The notes beneath the pieces are model-generated. The model saw only the letters and a program-made list of their open reading frames with translations, did not search any database and was not told where the DNA came from. Positions 46,060-54,862 of a DNA stretch of 64,000 nucleotides are shown here, piece after piece. The stretch is from Streptomyces cacaoi. Lineage in GTDB: Bacteria; Actinomycetota; Actinomycetes; Streptomycetales; Streptomycetaceae. A program made the position numbers and the translations under genes. Position 1 is the first letter of the stretch. The number at the start of each line of letters is the position of its first letter. The stretch is from NCBI RefSeq assembly GCF_006539165.1, contig NZ_BJMM01000003.1:186001-250000 (forward strand). Reading direction: 5' to 3'.

Positions 46060-47016
46060 TCAGGCGGGGACGAGCCGGGAGCGTACCCGGCTCTCCGCGT
46101 ACAGGCGGCGTACGTCCCGCAGCAGGTTGACCCGCTTCAGCCACCGGTCGGCGCCGTCGTAGCGCGGGGTGAACGGATCCCGGCCGTGCACCACCTTGTA
46201 GTTGTCGATGAAGACGAGGTCGCCGGGGCGCAGGACGACCCGTCCGCCGGAGGTCCGCAGCAGCTCGTCGGCCGCGTCCATCGCCGCGGCGGCCTCCGGG
46301 CCGGTCGCCGTCATGAAGTCCACGTCGAAGCGCAGGTACGGCGCCTGCTCCGGCCCGAACAGCACCTTTTCGTTGGGGTGTTCGGAGGGCTCCTCGCCGG
46401 GGACGGGCGCGCTGTGCGAGTCGTCCGGGAAGAAGCGGAACCCCGGCTCGGCGAGTGCGACGCGTACCTCGGGGGGCAGCTCCACCGCGTCGACGCTGGC
46501 CATGGTGGTGCCCACGCCGTCCGGGTTCCGCAGGCACAGCAGCGCCACATAGTCGGCCCGGCAGGGGTGGAAGACGTCCTCGGTGTGCAGCGAGAGCGTT
46601 TTCTCGCTGCTGGCGCTCGTCAGCGAGGACTCCATGCCCGGGGCCGGGCAGATGTCGTGGACGATACGGCCCTCCTGCTGGCTCTCCCAGCCGAAGGGGT
46701 CGCCCATGGCCGCGCCGCACAGCAGCAGGGCGATCTCTTCCCGGCGTCCGGCGCCGGACTTGGCCGCCGCCTCCCAGCCGGTGGGTGTCGCGGCCAGCTC
46801 CGGGTCGAGCGGCACGCCGGAGACCACCGTGATGTCGGACTCGCCGGATCTGGCGCCCGCGAGGAACTCCCGCAGCCGGAGCGGCAGCCGGGGTGCCGCC
46901 AGCGTGGCGGCCTCCGCCGCGTTGAGCGGCTCCCAGTCGTGTCCGGCGTCGAGGAACCGGTCGACGAGTTCGACGATCTCCGTCTGCTCGGCGTCGGTCA
47001 GTTGCAGCCTGCGCAT
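46060..47016 (-). CDS. Fe(II)/2-oxoglutarate oxygenase, arginine/enduracididine beta-hydroxylase-like
   Basis: 318 aa from ATG 47016. Clavaminate-synthase-like fold of the VioC/OrfP/MppO group. The metal triad is H144-x-E146 in SLHTEDVFHP and H277 in KVVHGRDPF; the distal Arg for 2-oxoglutarate is in RWLKRVNLLR. A D-x-D pair in YLRFDVDFM (D231, D233) falls where VioC uses acidic residues to hold arginine, so an arginine-like free amino acid or carrier-bound residue is a reasonable substrate. It would install a beta-hydroxyl. Last gene of the leftward amidase-to-oxygenase run, 18 bp after mbtH. Confidence 0.86.
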   Translation of the reverse strand: MRRLQLTDAEQTEIVELVDRFLDAGHDWEPLNAAEAATLAAPRLPLRLREFLAGARSGESDITVVSGVPLDPELAATPTGWEAAAKSGAGRREEIALLLCGAAMGDPFGWESQQEGRIVHDICPAPGMESSLTSASSEKTLSLHTEDVFHPCRADYVALLCLRNPDGVGTTMASVDAVELPPEVRVALAEPGFRFFPDDSHSAPVPGEEPSEHPNEKVLFGPEQAPYLRFDVDFMTATGPEAAAAMDAADELLRTSGGRVVLRPGDLVFIDNYKVVHGRDPFTPRYDGADRWLKRVNLLRDVRRLYAESRVRSRLVPA

Positions 47017-47034
47017 TCTTCTTCTCCCCGTGAG

Positions 47035-47253
47035 CTAGGAGTGAGCGGGGACGCTGCCGGCGACGAGCGAAGCCGGCCGCATGTCGGTCCAGTGGGTGTC
47101 GACGTACGCGACGCAGGCGTCCCGGTCGGCCGGGCCGTGGACGGTGGTCCATCCGTCGGGGACCTCGATGAAGTCCGGCCAGAGCGAGTGCTGGCCCTCG
47201 TCGTTGACCAGGACCCTGAAGGTGCCGTCCGGGTCGTCGAAGGGATTGGCCAT
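47035..47253 (-). CDS. MbtH-like protein
   Basis: 72 aa from ATG 47253. All hallmark residues are present: [29 protein letters not shown], the HG pair and WTDMRP. MbtH proteins bind NRPS adenylation domains and are needed for their folding or activity. The gene's position inside the amino-acid-modifying operon ties that operon to the NRPS at 62.5 kb and beyond. The tail after WTDMRP is short, as usual. Confidence 0.97.
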   Translation of the reverse strand: MANPFDDPDGTFRVLVNDEGQHSLWPDFIEVPDGWTTVHGPADRDACVAYVDTHWTDMRPASLVAGSVPAHS

Positions 47254-47367
47254 GATGGTCCTTTCCGGCGCCCTCCCGCGGAGGGCCGTTGCCGTTCGCT
47301 GTGTTCGTCCGGTGGTGCCGTCGCCCGGCGGTCCCGCCGGTGGGCTCAGGAGCTGAGGGTCCGGTGC

Positions 47368-48390
47368 TCAGGAGGCGGAGAGCCGGCGTGCGGTCTCCAG
47401 CACCAGGTCGTTGGTGCGGGGCTCGCCGACGGTCAGGCGGATGCCCTCGTCCCGGTAGAGGCGGACCTCGATGCCCGCCGCGGCGCACGCGTCGTGGAAG
47501 GCGGCGCACCGCTGCGGCTCGTCCAGCCAGAGGAAATTGGTGCGGCTCTCCGGCACCCGCCAGCCCAGTTCGCGCAGTGCGGTCTGGAGCCGGGCGCGCT
47601 CCCGGGAGAGGGTGGCGATGCGTGCGGTGAGCTCCGCCTCGGCCGCGATCGACGCGGTGACGGCGATCCGGGCGGTCTCGGTGAGGGAGTACGGGACCGA
47701 CTTGGCCCGGATGCGCCGGGCTGTCGCGGGCGCGGCCACGCCGTAGCCGATGCGCAGTCCGGCCAGCCCGTACGCCTTGGAGAACGTGCGCAGGACGACG
47801 AGACGGCCGTGCCCGGACCTCAGCAGGTCGAGCCCCTGCGGCAGGGCGTCGTCCGCTGCGAACTCCATGTACGCCTCGTCGAGCACGACCAGCACGTCCC
47901 GGGGGAGCGCCGTGAGGAACTCCTCCAGCGCCCGGGCGGGCACCGGGGTGCCGGTGGGATTGTGCGGGTTGCACAGCACCACCACGCGCGTGCGGTCCGT
48001 GACCGCTGCCAGGAGGCGCGGCAGGTCCTGTGCGCCGTCCGGGGTGAGCGGCACCTCGACGCGGCGTGCCCCCGCCATGTCGGTGATGATCGGGTACGCG
48101 TCGAACGCGCGCCAGCCGTAGACGACTTCGTCGTCCGGGCCGTCCGTGAACGCCTGGAGGGTCTGGTACGCCACCCCCACCGAGCCGCTGCCGACGACGA
48201 CGGATTCCACCGGGACGCCGCGCCATTCCGCGATCCGGGCCATGAGGTCGTCCGCGTAGAACTGCGGATATCTGTGCATCCCGGGAAGGCAGCCCGCCAT
48301 GGCCCTGCGAACCGGTTCCAGGGGTGGATACGGCGTTTCGTTGAGGGCCAGTCGGTGGAGAGTGCGGGGCCTTTCTTCGACGGCGGTCAT
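47368..48390 (-). CDS. PLP aminotransferase, histidinol-phosphate aminotransferase-like
   Basis: 340 aa from ATG 48390. Fold-type I: LALNETPYPPLEPV at the start, VGSGSVGVAYQTLQAF, CNPHNPTGTPVP, VVLDEAYMEFA, then the PLP lysine in RTFSKAYGLAGLRIGYG, and RTNFLWLD. It resembles HisC, yet it lies among peptide-biosynthesis genes beside an alpha-keto-acid methyltransferase. The likely job is to convert an amino acid to its keto acid and/or to aminate the methylated keto acid. Primary HisC function is unlikely because no other histidine genes are near. Confidence 0.9.
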   Translation of the reverse strand: MTAVEERPRTLHRLALNETPYPPLEPVRRAMAGCLPGMHRYPQFYADDLMARIAEWRGVPVESVVVGSGSVGVAYQTLQAFTDGPDDEVVYGWRAFDAYPIITDMAGARRVEVPLTPDGAQDLPRLLAAVTDRTRVVVLCNPHNPTGTPVPARALEEFLTALPRDVLVVLDEAYMEFAADDALPQGLDLLRSGHGRLVVLRTFSKAYGLAGLRIGYGVAAPATARRIRAKSVPYSLTETARIAVTASIAAEAELTARIATLSRERARLQTALRELGWRVPESRTNFLWLDEPQRCAAFHDACAAAGIEVRLYRDEGIRLTVGEPRTNDLVLETARRLSAS

Positions 48391-48444
48391 CTCACCCTTC
48401 CTTTGTGCGTTGCGCCGCTGTGCGCTGCGCCGCCGGTCCTGTGC

Positions 48445-49449
48445 TCACGCACGGTCGGCCCGCTCCAGCAGGAAGATCACCGTGTTCGCCGGAGTGGTGT
48501 AAGGGTGCCGCTTCACACATGTCCAGCCGGATTCCTCGAACACCGACTCCCATTCCTCGCGGGTGGGAATGTACTGGCCCATGAGTGCGTGTGCGGTCTC
48601 GAAACCCATGGTGAACAGCGGCAGATCGGCCGTCTCGTCGTCCGGGTTCCGGTGGGTGTCGCACAGCAGGAAATACTTCAGCTCGGGGAGTTGTGTGCGG
48701 AATCCCCGGAAGAGTTCGACGCAGCTCTCCCGCGGCCAGAAGTCGTGGCCCATGAGGAAGGACGTCATCAGCTCGACGTCCTCGAACTCCGGGTGGCCGT
48801 CGAGCTGTCGGGCGTCACCCTGGATGAGGGTCACACGGTCCTGGAGGCCGTTCGCCGCCACCGCCTCGGTGCCGACCTCGACGGCCCCCGCCGCGATGTC
48901 GATGCCCACGCACTTCAGCGACGGATCGCGCCGGGCCAGCTGGATCAGCCGCTCGCCGCTGCCGCATCCGAGGTCGGCGGCGACGGAGAAGTCGAGCCCC
49001 GCCAGCACCTCGGTGAACGCGGCGTCCATGAAGACGTCGTTGACGTCCCGGCAGGCGATGCTCACGGCGGTGCTGTCACGCCGGATGAAATCGCCGGTGC
49101 GGTGTCTGTCGTAGGTGACCTCGCCCATGCGCCGGAAAAGCGAGGCGTAGCCCTTGGTGAGCCACTGGAAAAGCCCCTTGGACCGGGCGAATTCCTCGAA
49201 GGTGCGTCCCCGGGAGACCCGGTCGGCGTCCACGGTCACGACCTCGGCATAGGACAGCGCACGCAGGAGGGCACGCAGCGAGGGCTCGTGCATCTCCTCC
49301 TTCTTCGCGAACCACGGTATGTCGATCCCGTCCGCCTCGGTGAGCGCCTGGAAGAGATCGATGTCCCAGGCCGCACTCACCGCCCAGCCGGCGATGGACG
49401 AGTTGAAGAGCTGCGCGGATTTCTCGAATTCGGTGACTCCGTCGCTCAT
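48445..49449 (-). CDS. Alpha-keto-acid C-methyltransferase, MppJ/MrsA-like
   Basis: 334 aa from ATG 49449. The N-terminal helical dimerisation domain is followed by a SAM fold: VAADLGCGSGERLIQLA near residue 157-171, CVGIDIAAGA and LIQGDARQ. FLMGHDFWPRE and FETAHALMGQ supply H235, D236 and H287. In MppJ (phenylpyruvate methyltransferase of mannopeptimycin) the iron ligands are, as I recall, H243, D244 and H295, a constant offset of eight residues. This supports a metal-dependent enzyme that C-methylates the beta carbon of a 2-keto acid. With the adjacent aminotransferase it would give a beta-methyl amino acid. Confidence 0.85.
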   Translation of the reverse strand: MSDGVTEFEKSAQLFNSSIAGWAVSAAWDIDLFQALTEADGIDIPWFAKKEEMHEPSLRALLRALSYAEVVTVDADRVSRGRTFEEFARSKGLFQWLTKGYASLFRRMGEVTYDRHRTGDFIRRDSTAVSIACRDVNDVFMDAAFTEVLAGLDFSVAADLGCGSGERLIQLARRDPSLKCVGIDIAAGAVEVGTEAVAANGLQDRVTLIQGDARQLDGHPEFEDVELMTSFLMGHDFWPRESCVELFRGFRTQLPELKYFLLCDTHRNPDDETADLPLFTMGFETAHALMGQYIPTREEWESVFEESGWTCVKRHPYTTPANTVIFLLERADRA

Positions 49450-49669
49450 GGAGGAGTGACTCCGTTCCCGTGTGGAGATGAGCCGCTCCCCGATGGGCGG
49501 CTCGCTTCTCGCGGGGCCCGCGGGGGATTTCACCGCCGGACCGCAATGGGAAGCCACTGTTACCTGGCTCGGGAGCGCGTGCCACCTTCGTAAGCTCACG
49601 CGAACATTCCCGCGCGGTGCCGTGCACGGCACCGCGCGGGGGCACGCCGGGGCCGGCCCGCCGCGGGGA

Positions 49670-51079
49670 CTACAGCGCCGGGCGGCGGTCCTGCCACGGC
49701 GCCGCGGTCTCCAGCTGCGCGGCCACCCGCAGCAGCAGGTCCTCGCGGCCCGGAGCGGCCACCAGGTGGACACCGATCGGCAGGCCGTCGGCGTCGGTGT
49801 GCAGGGGCAGGGAGATCGCGGGCAGGCCGGCGAAGTTGGCGAACGGGGTGAACGGCGCGAACTGCTCGGCGCGCTGGAGCGGGGCCAGCGGGTTCGCCCG
49901 GTCGGGCCCGAGCGTGCCGGACGGCACCGGCGGCTCGGCCACCGTCGGGGTGAGCAGCAGATCGTGGTCGTCCCACCAGCTGACGACGGACCGGGCGAAG
50001 TCGGCGACACCGTCCTGTGCGGCCTGCCGCTCCTCGGCGGTCACCTCGGCGCCCATCGTGGCGAGAGCCCAGTTGAGCGGCTCCACCTCCGCCTCGGTGG
50101 CCTCGCGCCCCAACTGGCGGGCGAGGCCACGAAGAACGTCGGCCATGCCGGACGACCAGAACGCCGGGAGCAGCCGGTCCAGCGCCGATGCGCTCAGCGC
50201 GGCCGGGAAGCCGGGCTCGACCTGGTGCCCGAGCGACTCCATCAGCCGGGCCGTCGAACGTGCGGCCTCGGCGCAGTCCCGGTGCACCGGTGCACCGTCG
50301 GGCCGGGTGTCGAGCAGGCCGACGCGCAGCCGGCCCGGATCGGCGCCCAGCTCGGCGAGGTAGCCGCCGGCGGGGGCCGTCCCCTCGTCGCCGTGTGCGA
50401 TGTCCAGCAGCAGTGCGGTGTCGCGCACCGACCGTGTCACGGCCAGCTCGGCGAACAGGTCCTGCACGGATGCGACGGCCGTCCGCGCACCCGCCCCGGA
50501 GCGCTTGAGGCCGACAAGTCCGCAGCAGGCGGCCGGGATGCGTATCGAGCCGGCCGCGTCGTTGCCGTGGGCGGCGGGCACCATCCCGGCGGCCACGGCG
50601 GCCGCTGAGCCACCGCTGGAGCCGCCGGGCGAGAGCGCGGTGTTCCACGGGTTGCGGGTGGCTCCCCAGGCGGTGGACTCGGCGGCGGGCACGGTACCGA
50701 ACTCGCTGCTCGCCGTCCGTCCGGCGAAGATCAGGCCGGCGGCGCGGTAGCGCGCCACCAGTGGGCTGTCCGCCGTGGCCGGCCGGGCCTGCGCCTTGAG
50801 CGCGACGTTGGCGTCGGTGCAGACCTGCCCCGCGACGTCGGCGAACACGTCCTTGATCAGGAACGGAACACCGGCCAGTGGCCCGGTCGGGGGCGCCGCC
50901 GCGGCGGCGTGCGCCTGGTCGAAGTACCGCGAGGTGACGGCGCCGAGGTCCGGGTCGAACCGCTCGATCCGTTCGATCGCCGCGTCGAGGAGTTCGCCGG
51001 GCTTCACCTCCCCCGACGCGACGAGTGCGGCCTGGTCGGTCGCGTCGAGCCAACGGGTCTGTTCGGTCAGTGCGTTCAT
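49670..51079 (-). CDS. Amidase signature family hydrolase
   Basis: 469 aa from ATG 51079. The Ser-cisSer-Lys triad is intact: K76 in [11 protein letters not shown]155 in the block [16 protein letters not shown], and the nucleophile S178 in [11 protein letters not shown]. The C-terminal part has [11 protein letters not shown] and [13 protein letters not shown]. It is cytosolic with no signal peptide. It is the first gene of the leftward run toward the methyltransferase, 220 bp upstream. Possible roles are trimming an acyl-protected product, making an amino-acid precursor, or self-protection; sequence does not decide. Confidence 0.9.
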   Translation of the reverse strand: MNALTEQTRWLDATDQAALVASGEVKPGELLDAAIERIERFDPDLGAVTSRYFDQAHAAAAAPPTGPLAGVPFLIKDVFADVAGQVCTDANVALKAQARPATADSPLVARYRAAGLIFAGRTASSEFGTVPAAESTAWGATRNPWNTALSPGGSSGGSAAAVAAGMVPAAHGNDAAGSIRIPAACCGLVGLKRSGAGARTAVASVQDLFAELAVTRSVRDTALLLDIAHGDEGTAPAGGYLAELGADPGRLRVGLLDTRPDGAPVHRDCAEAARSTARLMESLGHQVEPGFPAALSASALDRLLPAFWSSGMADVLRGLARQLGREATEAEVEPLNWALATMGAEVTAEERQAAQDGVADFARSVVSWWDDHDLLLTPTVAEPPVPSGTLGPDRANPLAPLQRAEQFAPFTPFANFAGLPAISLPLHTDADGLPIGVHLVAAPGREDLLLRVAAQLETAAPWQDRRPAL

Positions 51080-51247
51080 TTGAACTTTCTAGCACCGCCG
51101 TTGGGCCGGGCGGTCGCGCAGGGGCGGTGCCGCTCCGGGCGCGGTCCCCTGCTCGTCACGTATGGGGGCGTCGGGCGGCCTTCCGCGTGCGGGCGGGGTC
51201 GGTGCTCCGTCGGCGCCGCGTGCTCGTCGGACCGCACGCACCGGTGT

Positions 51248-51787
51248 TCAGGGGCGGACGCGGCCCTCCCGCAGCAGGTCCTCCGGCAAGTGCGCGTGCA
51301 TCAGGTCGCGTTGGTACCAGGTGCCCGGCTCACCGCCGAGACGGTCCGGGTCGGCGGGGCCGACGGGGACGAACCCCGCTTTGGTCAGCACCTTCCGGGA
51401 CGCCGTGTTGCGGCGGACGGCGGCCGCTCGCAGTGTCCGCAACCGGTACCGGTCCGCCGCCAGTCGGCACAGCTCCCGGACGGTCGTGGTCGCCACGCCG
51501 CGTCCGGCGGCGAACTGTGCGACCCGGTAGCCCAGTTCCGCGGTGCGGTCTTCGATGTCGACCAGGTTGAACCGGCCGAGTACCGCGCCGTCCTCGGCGA
51601 TCAGCACATGGAAGGCGCAGACACCGGCCTCCTGCTCCGCCAGCAAGGCGTGGAACCGGTCGGCGAACCGGTCGAAGAAGTCGTCGCCGCGGTCGGGGAC
51701 CGAGGCGGCGAAGTACGCGCGGTTCGCCAGCTCGAAGTCCAGGACCGCGGGGGCATGGCCGGCATGCAGCCGCTGCAACTCGGGCAC
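51248..51787 (-). CDS. GNAT family N-acetyltransferase
   Basis: 179 aa from GTG 51787. RimJ/RimL-type GNAT: GRFNLVDIEDRTAELGYRV, then the acetyl-CoA pyrophosphate loop in QFAAGRGVATTTVRELC, then VRRNTASRKVLTKAGFVPVG. It probably acetylates an amino group of a small molecule or protein N-terminus. It is not obviously part of the peptide cluster, although it shares the strand with it. Confidence 0.88.
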   Translation of the reverse strand: MPELQRLHAGHAPAVLDFELANRAYFAASVPDRGDDFFDRFADRFHALLAEQEAGVCAFHVLIAEDGAVLGRFNLVDIEDRTAELGYRVAQFAAGRGVATTTVRELCRLAADRYRLRTLRAAAVRRNTASRKVLTKAGFVPVGPADPDRLGGEPGTWYQRDLMHAHLPEDLLREGRVRP

Positions 51788-51880
51788 GGCCCGACTCTAG
51801 CGCTCCGGCCGCATGGTCCACCGTGCTCGGAGGGCGGCTCGTGGGACAAGCACACGCGAAACGGCTGGTATTACTGGGGC

Positions 51881-52258
51881 ATGCAGGAAGAGACGGCACG
51901 CTCCGCGATCGACATGTTCATCTCCGCGTTCAACGCCTCGGACGACATCTATGTGACTGCCCTGCTCTCCCAGGCTCTGACCTCGGACGTGGTCTTCTGG
52001 GGGCCGTTGGGTCGCAGCGAGGGAATCGCGGCGGTCGAGCGGTTCGTGCTGGACATCCGGCGCCACCCTGCGGGGACCGGCACGATGGTGCGCTGCTCGG
52101 CGGTGGACATGCCGGACGAGTGGGCGCGGTACCAGTGGGTCTTCACCACCCCGGGCGGGGGTCCCCGCCTGGCGGGAACGGACGTCGTCCATCTGCGGCG
52201 GAGCCTCATCGACCAGGTCATCGTCTTCGCGGGAGAGATCGAGCCGTCCGCCTCCTGA
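51881..52258 (+). CDS. SnoaL-like/NTF2-fold protein
   Basis: 125 aa from ATG 51881. Small cone-shaped NTF2-like fold: ETARSAIDMFISAFNASDD at the start, VVFWGPLGRSEGIAAVERFV, WARYQWVFT and LRRSLIDQVIVFAGEIEP. Relatives include limonene-epoxide hydrolases, ketosteroid isomerases and polyketide cyclases, but no clear catalytic residues stand out. Function unknown. Confidence 0.82.
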   Translation: MQEETARSAIDMFISAFNASDDIYVTALLSQALTSDVVFWGPLGRSEGIAAVERFVLDIRRHPAGTGTMVRCSAVDMPDEWARYQWVFTTPGGGPRLAGTDVVHLRRSLIDQVIVFAGEIEPSAS

Positions 52259-52373
52259 GCCGTCCATCCGAGGCCCTCCGGATTCCTGCCGGCGGCAGTC
52301 GGTCCCCGGCAGGACACCTGACGATCGGCGTGCCGTCGGTGCGCCCGGAGGCGCCGGGCCCGCACGCCGCCGG

Positions 52374-53087
52374 TCACCAGGGGACGGTCCGGCCGTTGCG
52401 GTCCAGGTAGGCCAGGCCCTTGTCGTCGAGGTGTGCGAGCAGGACGTCCACCAGGAGAGGGGCGCTCTCTTCCACGGTGTACGGGGCGTCGGCGCCCCCG
52501 AGTTCGGTGCGGATCCAGCCGGGGGCCAGGAGCAGCAGCGCACGGTCGGGGTCGGTCTGGCGGGTCGCGTAGCTGCGCATGAACATGTTGAGGGCGGCCT
52601 TGCTGCCGCGGTAGACCTCGCGCATTCCCCTGGTGTTGTCGGTGATGCTGCCCTGCCCCGAGGACATGGCGCCGATGAGGCCGCCGGGAGTGACGAGGTC
52701 GTCGAGTGCCTCGATGACACGCAGGGGGCTGAGGGCGTTGGTCACCATGACGTCGATGAAGTCCTGGGTGGGGACGTCTCCGATGGAGGTCTGTTCGTTG
52801 TTGGTGGTGCCGGCGTTGACGAACAGGACATCGAGCGGGGTTCCGGTCAGCCGCTCGTGCAGGGGCGCGAGGTGTTCGGGCCGGGTGATGTCGAGGTGTT
52901 CGACGCGGACGCGGTCGGGGTGCCGGTCGGCGAGGTCGTGCAGCGGGGTGCGGGCGCTGCCGCGGACGGTGCCGATGACCGACCAACCTCGCCCGGCGAG
53001 TTCCTCGGTCATGGCGTATCCGAGCCCGCGGGAGGCACCGACGAGCAGGGCGGTGGGGGTGTGTGCGTGAGCGGTGGACTGCGTCAT
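52374..53087 (-). CDS. Short-chain dehydrogenase/reductase
   Basis: 237 aa from ATG 53087. Cofactor motif LLVGASRGLGYAM near residue 15, NAGTTN near 92, SSGQGS with the catalytic Ser, and YRGSK with the catalytic Tyr/Lys near 160. ALLLLAPGWIRTELGG follows. It resembles the C-factor/CsgA-like SDR branch. It ends 37 bp before the amidohydrolase start region on the same strand and may be co-transcribed downstream of it. Confidence 0.9.
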   Translation of the reverse strand: MTQSTAHAHTPTALLVGASRGLGYAMTEELAGRGWSVIGTVRGSARTPLHDLADRHPDRVRVEHLDITRPEHLAPLHERLTGTPLDVLFVNAGTTNNEQTSIGDVPTQDFIDVMVTNALSPLRVIEALDDLVTPGGLIGAMSSGQGSITDNTRGMREVYRGSKAALNMFMRSYATRQTDPDRALLLLAPGWIRTELGGADAPYTVEESAPLLVDVLLAHLDDKGLAYLDRNGRTVPW

Positions 53088-53123
53088 GTCGTCTCAGCTC
53101 CGTGGAAGGGAAGGCCGGCCCGG

Positions 53124-54107
53124 TCAGTGTGCGCTGAGGCCGATGCCGAAGAGGGCGGTTGCGTTGGCCGAGCGGACTCTGTGCCGGTCGGTGTCGGTGG
53201 CGAGGTGGCCGAAGAAGGTGTCGATGTCTTCTCGGGTGGGCCGTTGGAAGGGGTAGTCGGTCGAGAAGATCAGCCGGTCGGTGGTGGTGACGGTCAGGGC
53301 GTGGTGCAGGAGGGCCGGGTTGAGCATGCCCGAGGTGGTCAGGAAGACATGGGTGCGGATGTAGTCGGAGACCGGGTGCCGGAGTCCGGCGAGGCGGGAG
53401 AGGCTGTCGGCGCGGTCGAGCCAGAAGGGCAGCAGTTCGCCCCAGTGTCCGAGCACGATCCGCAGTCCGGGGTGGCGGTCGAAGGTGCCGCGCAGGATGA
53501 GCCGTAGGGCGGCGGTGGCCGCTTCGAGGTGCCAGCCCCAGCCGAAGGTGGCCAGGCCCAGGTCGGTCAGGGGGTCGAACCCGCGGTAGGCGGCGTCGCG
53601 CAGGGCGTCGGAGGGGATCTGCGGGTGGATGAAGACCGGCTGGCCCAGGTCCGCGGCTGCCGCGAAGAAGTCGTCGTAGGCGGGATCGTCGAGGAACCGG
53701 TCGCCGGAGCGGCCGTAGACCATCGTGCCCACGTGGCCCTGGGCGGCGGCGCGTTCGAGCTCGGCGGCGACGTGGCGCGGGGACGACATCGGCAGGCTGG
53801 AAAGGGACCGGAAGCGGGTCGGGTGCGCGCGGACCGCCTCGGTGGCCATGTCGTTCGCCAGGCGGCTGAGTGCGACGGCTTCCCCGGGCGGCAGCGCCTG
53901 GGTTCCGGGCGGGGTGAGGGCGAGGACGGCCAGGTCGATGCCCTGGGCGTCCATGGCGGCGATCCGCCCGGCGCCGAGGTCTTCGAGTCGCTGTGCGGTA
54001 TCGCCCCGTTCGTTGAGGAGGAGGCTCTCGTCCGGCCGGTCGACGGCTTTGAGCGCGGAGGTCAGCTCCGGCGGCATCCAGTGTTCTTCGATGCCGATGA
54101 GGGTCAT
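53124..54107 (-). CDS. Amidohydrolase family (ACMSD-like) protein
   Basis: 327 aa from ATG 54107. TIM-barrel amidohydrolase_2: IGIEEHWMPPEL supplies the N-terminal metal site (E-H in place of the usual H-x-H), then VFIHPQIPSD, VLGHWGELLPFWLDR and FSTDYPFQRP with the catalytic Asp. Such enzymes decarboxylate or hydrolyse aromatic acids (gamma-resorcylate decarboxylase, ACMSD). It is divergent from a MarR gene with a palindrome between, so aromatic induction is plausible. Confidence 0.9.
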   Translation of the reverse strand: MTLIGIEEHWMPPELTSALKAVDRPDESLLLNERGDTAQRLEDLGAGRIAAMDAQGIDLAVLALTPPGTQALPPGEAVALSRLANDMATEAVRAHPTRFRSLSSLPMSSPRHVAAELERAAAQGHVGTMVYGRSGDRFLDDPAYDDFFAAAADLGQPVFIHPQIPSDALRDAAYRGFDPLTDLGLATFGWGWHLEAATAALRLILRGTFDRHPGLRIVLGHWGELLPFWLDRADSLSRLAGLRHPVSDYIRTHVFLTTSGMLNPALLHHALTVTTTDRLIFSTDYPFQRPTREDIDTFFGHLATDTDRHRVRSANATALFGIGLSAH

Positions 54108-54253
54108 GGTCGGTGTTCCTCCGGGGGTGGCGGCGCGCTGGTGCGTGCCGGCGGCGGTCGGCGGAGCCGTGGAACCTTCGACGGTCGCGGACGAGTCGGT
54201 TCCCGTCGTCCGGGAGCGAGGCCGGGCAGAGCCGAGTTTACCTGTCAAAGGAT

Positions 54254-54263
54254 AACAATTGTT
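54254..54263. promoter_or_regulatory. Candidate MarR operator
   Basis: AACAATTGTT, a perfect 10-bp palindrome and an unusually AT-rich spot, 23 bp before the MarR start and in the gap shared with the divergent amidohydrolase gene. Confidence 0.5.
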
Positions 54264-54286
54264 GGACAGTGGATTAAGGTGAGGAG

Positions 54287-54748
54287 GTGGATGAGAAGCA
54301 GAAGGCCAGACTGTTCGAGCTCGCGGATCTGATCCTGGCGATCAGCCGCCATCTGCACGCCGCCAAGGCGGACACGGCGGATCCGTGGACGCCGCTCGAA
54401 GCAGCGGTGATGCGCTACATCGATCACCGGCCCGGTGCCACGGCGGCCCAGGCGTCCGCGGCGACCCGGACGATCTCCAGCAACTTCAGCCGGGCACTGC
54501 GCAAGCTGGAACAGAAGGGCCTGGTGCGCCGCGAAGCCGATCCCGACGATGCCCGGCGTGTGCGCCTCTACCCGACCGAAAAGGCAGGCGAGAACCTGGG
54601 GCGCCTCCAGGACACCTGGAGCCGGCTGCTGGACGAGGCCGTCCCCGATGCCGCGGAAGCGGACGAAGTGATCGCGGTGCTCAGACGCGTCGAAACACAG
54701 CTCCTCGATCGGGCGCACAGCGGTACGGCCCGGCCGCAGCGCGCGTAG
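54287..54748 (+). CDS. MarR family regulator
   Basis: 153 aa from GTG 54287. Winged helix: AVMRYIDHRPGATAAQASAATRTISSNFSRALRKLEQKGLV, then the wing RREADPDDARRVRLYPTEKAG. Flanking helices for dimerisation. It is divergent from the amidohydrolase; the AACAATTGTT palindrome between them suits a MarR dimer that represses both and is released by a small phenolic ligand, by family analogy. Confidence 0.92.
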   Translation: MDEKQKARLFELADLILAISRHLHAAKADTADPWTPLEAAVMRYIDHRPGATAAQASAATRTISSNFSRALRKLEQKGLVRREADPDDARRVRLYPTEKAGENLGRLQDTWSRLLDEAVPDAAEADEVIAVLRRVETQLLDRAHSGTARPQRA

Positions 54749-54862
54749 GCGCGGCGTGGCGGCCATGAGCTCAGGCCGCGCCGGTGGGCGGTCGGAGTCC
54801 GGCCGGGCAGCGTCGGAACCGGTGAGAGACATCGCCGCCCCCGGCCGGGTGCTGCTGTTCGC

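Noticed and set aside
47368..48390. Assignment of the aminotransferase as the primary HisC of histidine biosynthesis
   Set aside because: It lies between mbtH and a keto-acid methyltransferase, with no histidine genes nearby; a specialised role fits better.
46186..49593. A 1135-codon rightward open frame across the oxygenase-mbtH-aminotransferase-methyltransferase region
   Set aside because: It is the antisense of four well-supported leftward genes; its composition (His/Arg/Val/Gly-rich) is the usual mirror of high-GC coding DNA and no domain is recognisable.
48445..50010. A longer methyltransferase starting near 50010
   Set aside because: The upstream part of the frame is Pro/Arg/Ser-rich shadow of the amidase gene; family similarity begins at ATG 49449.
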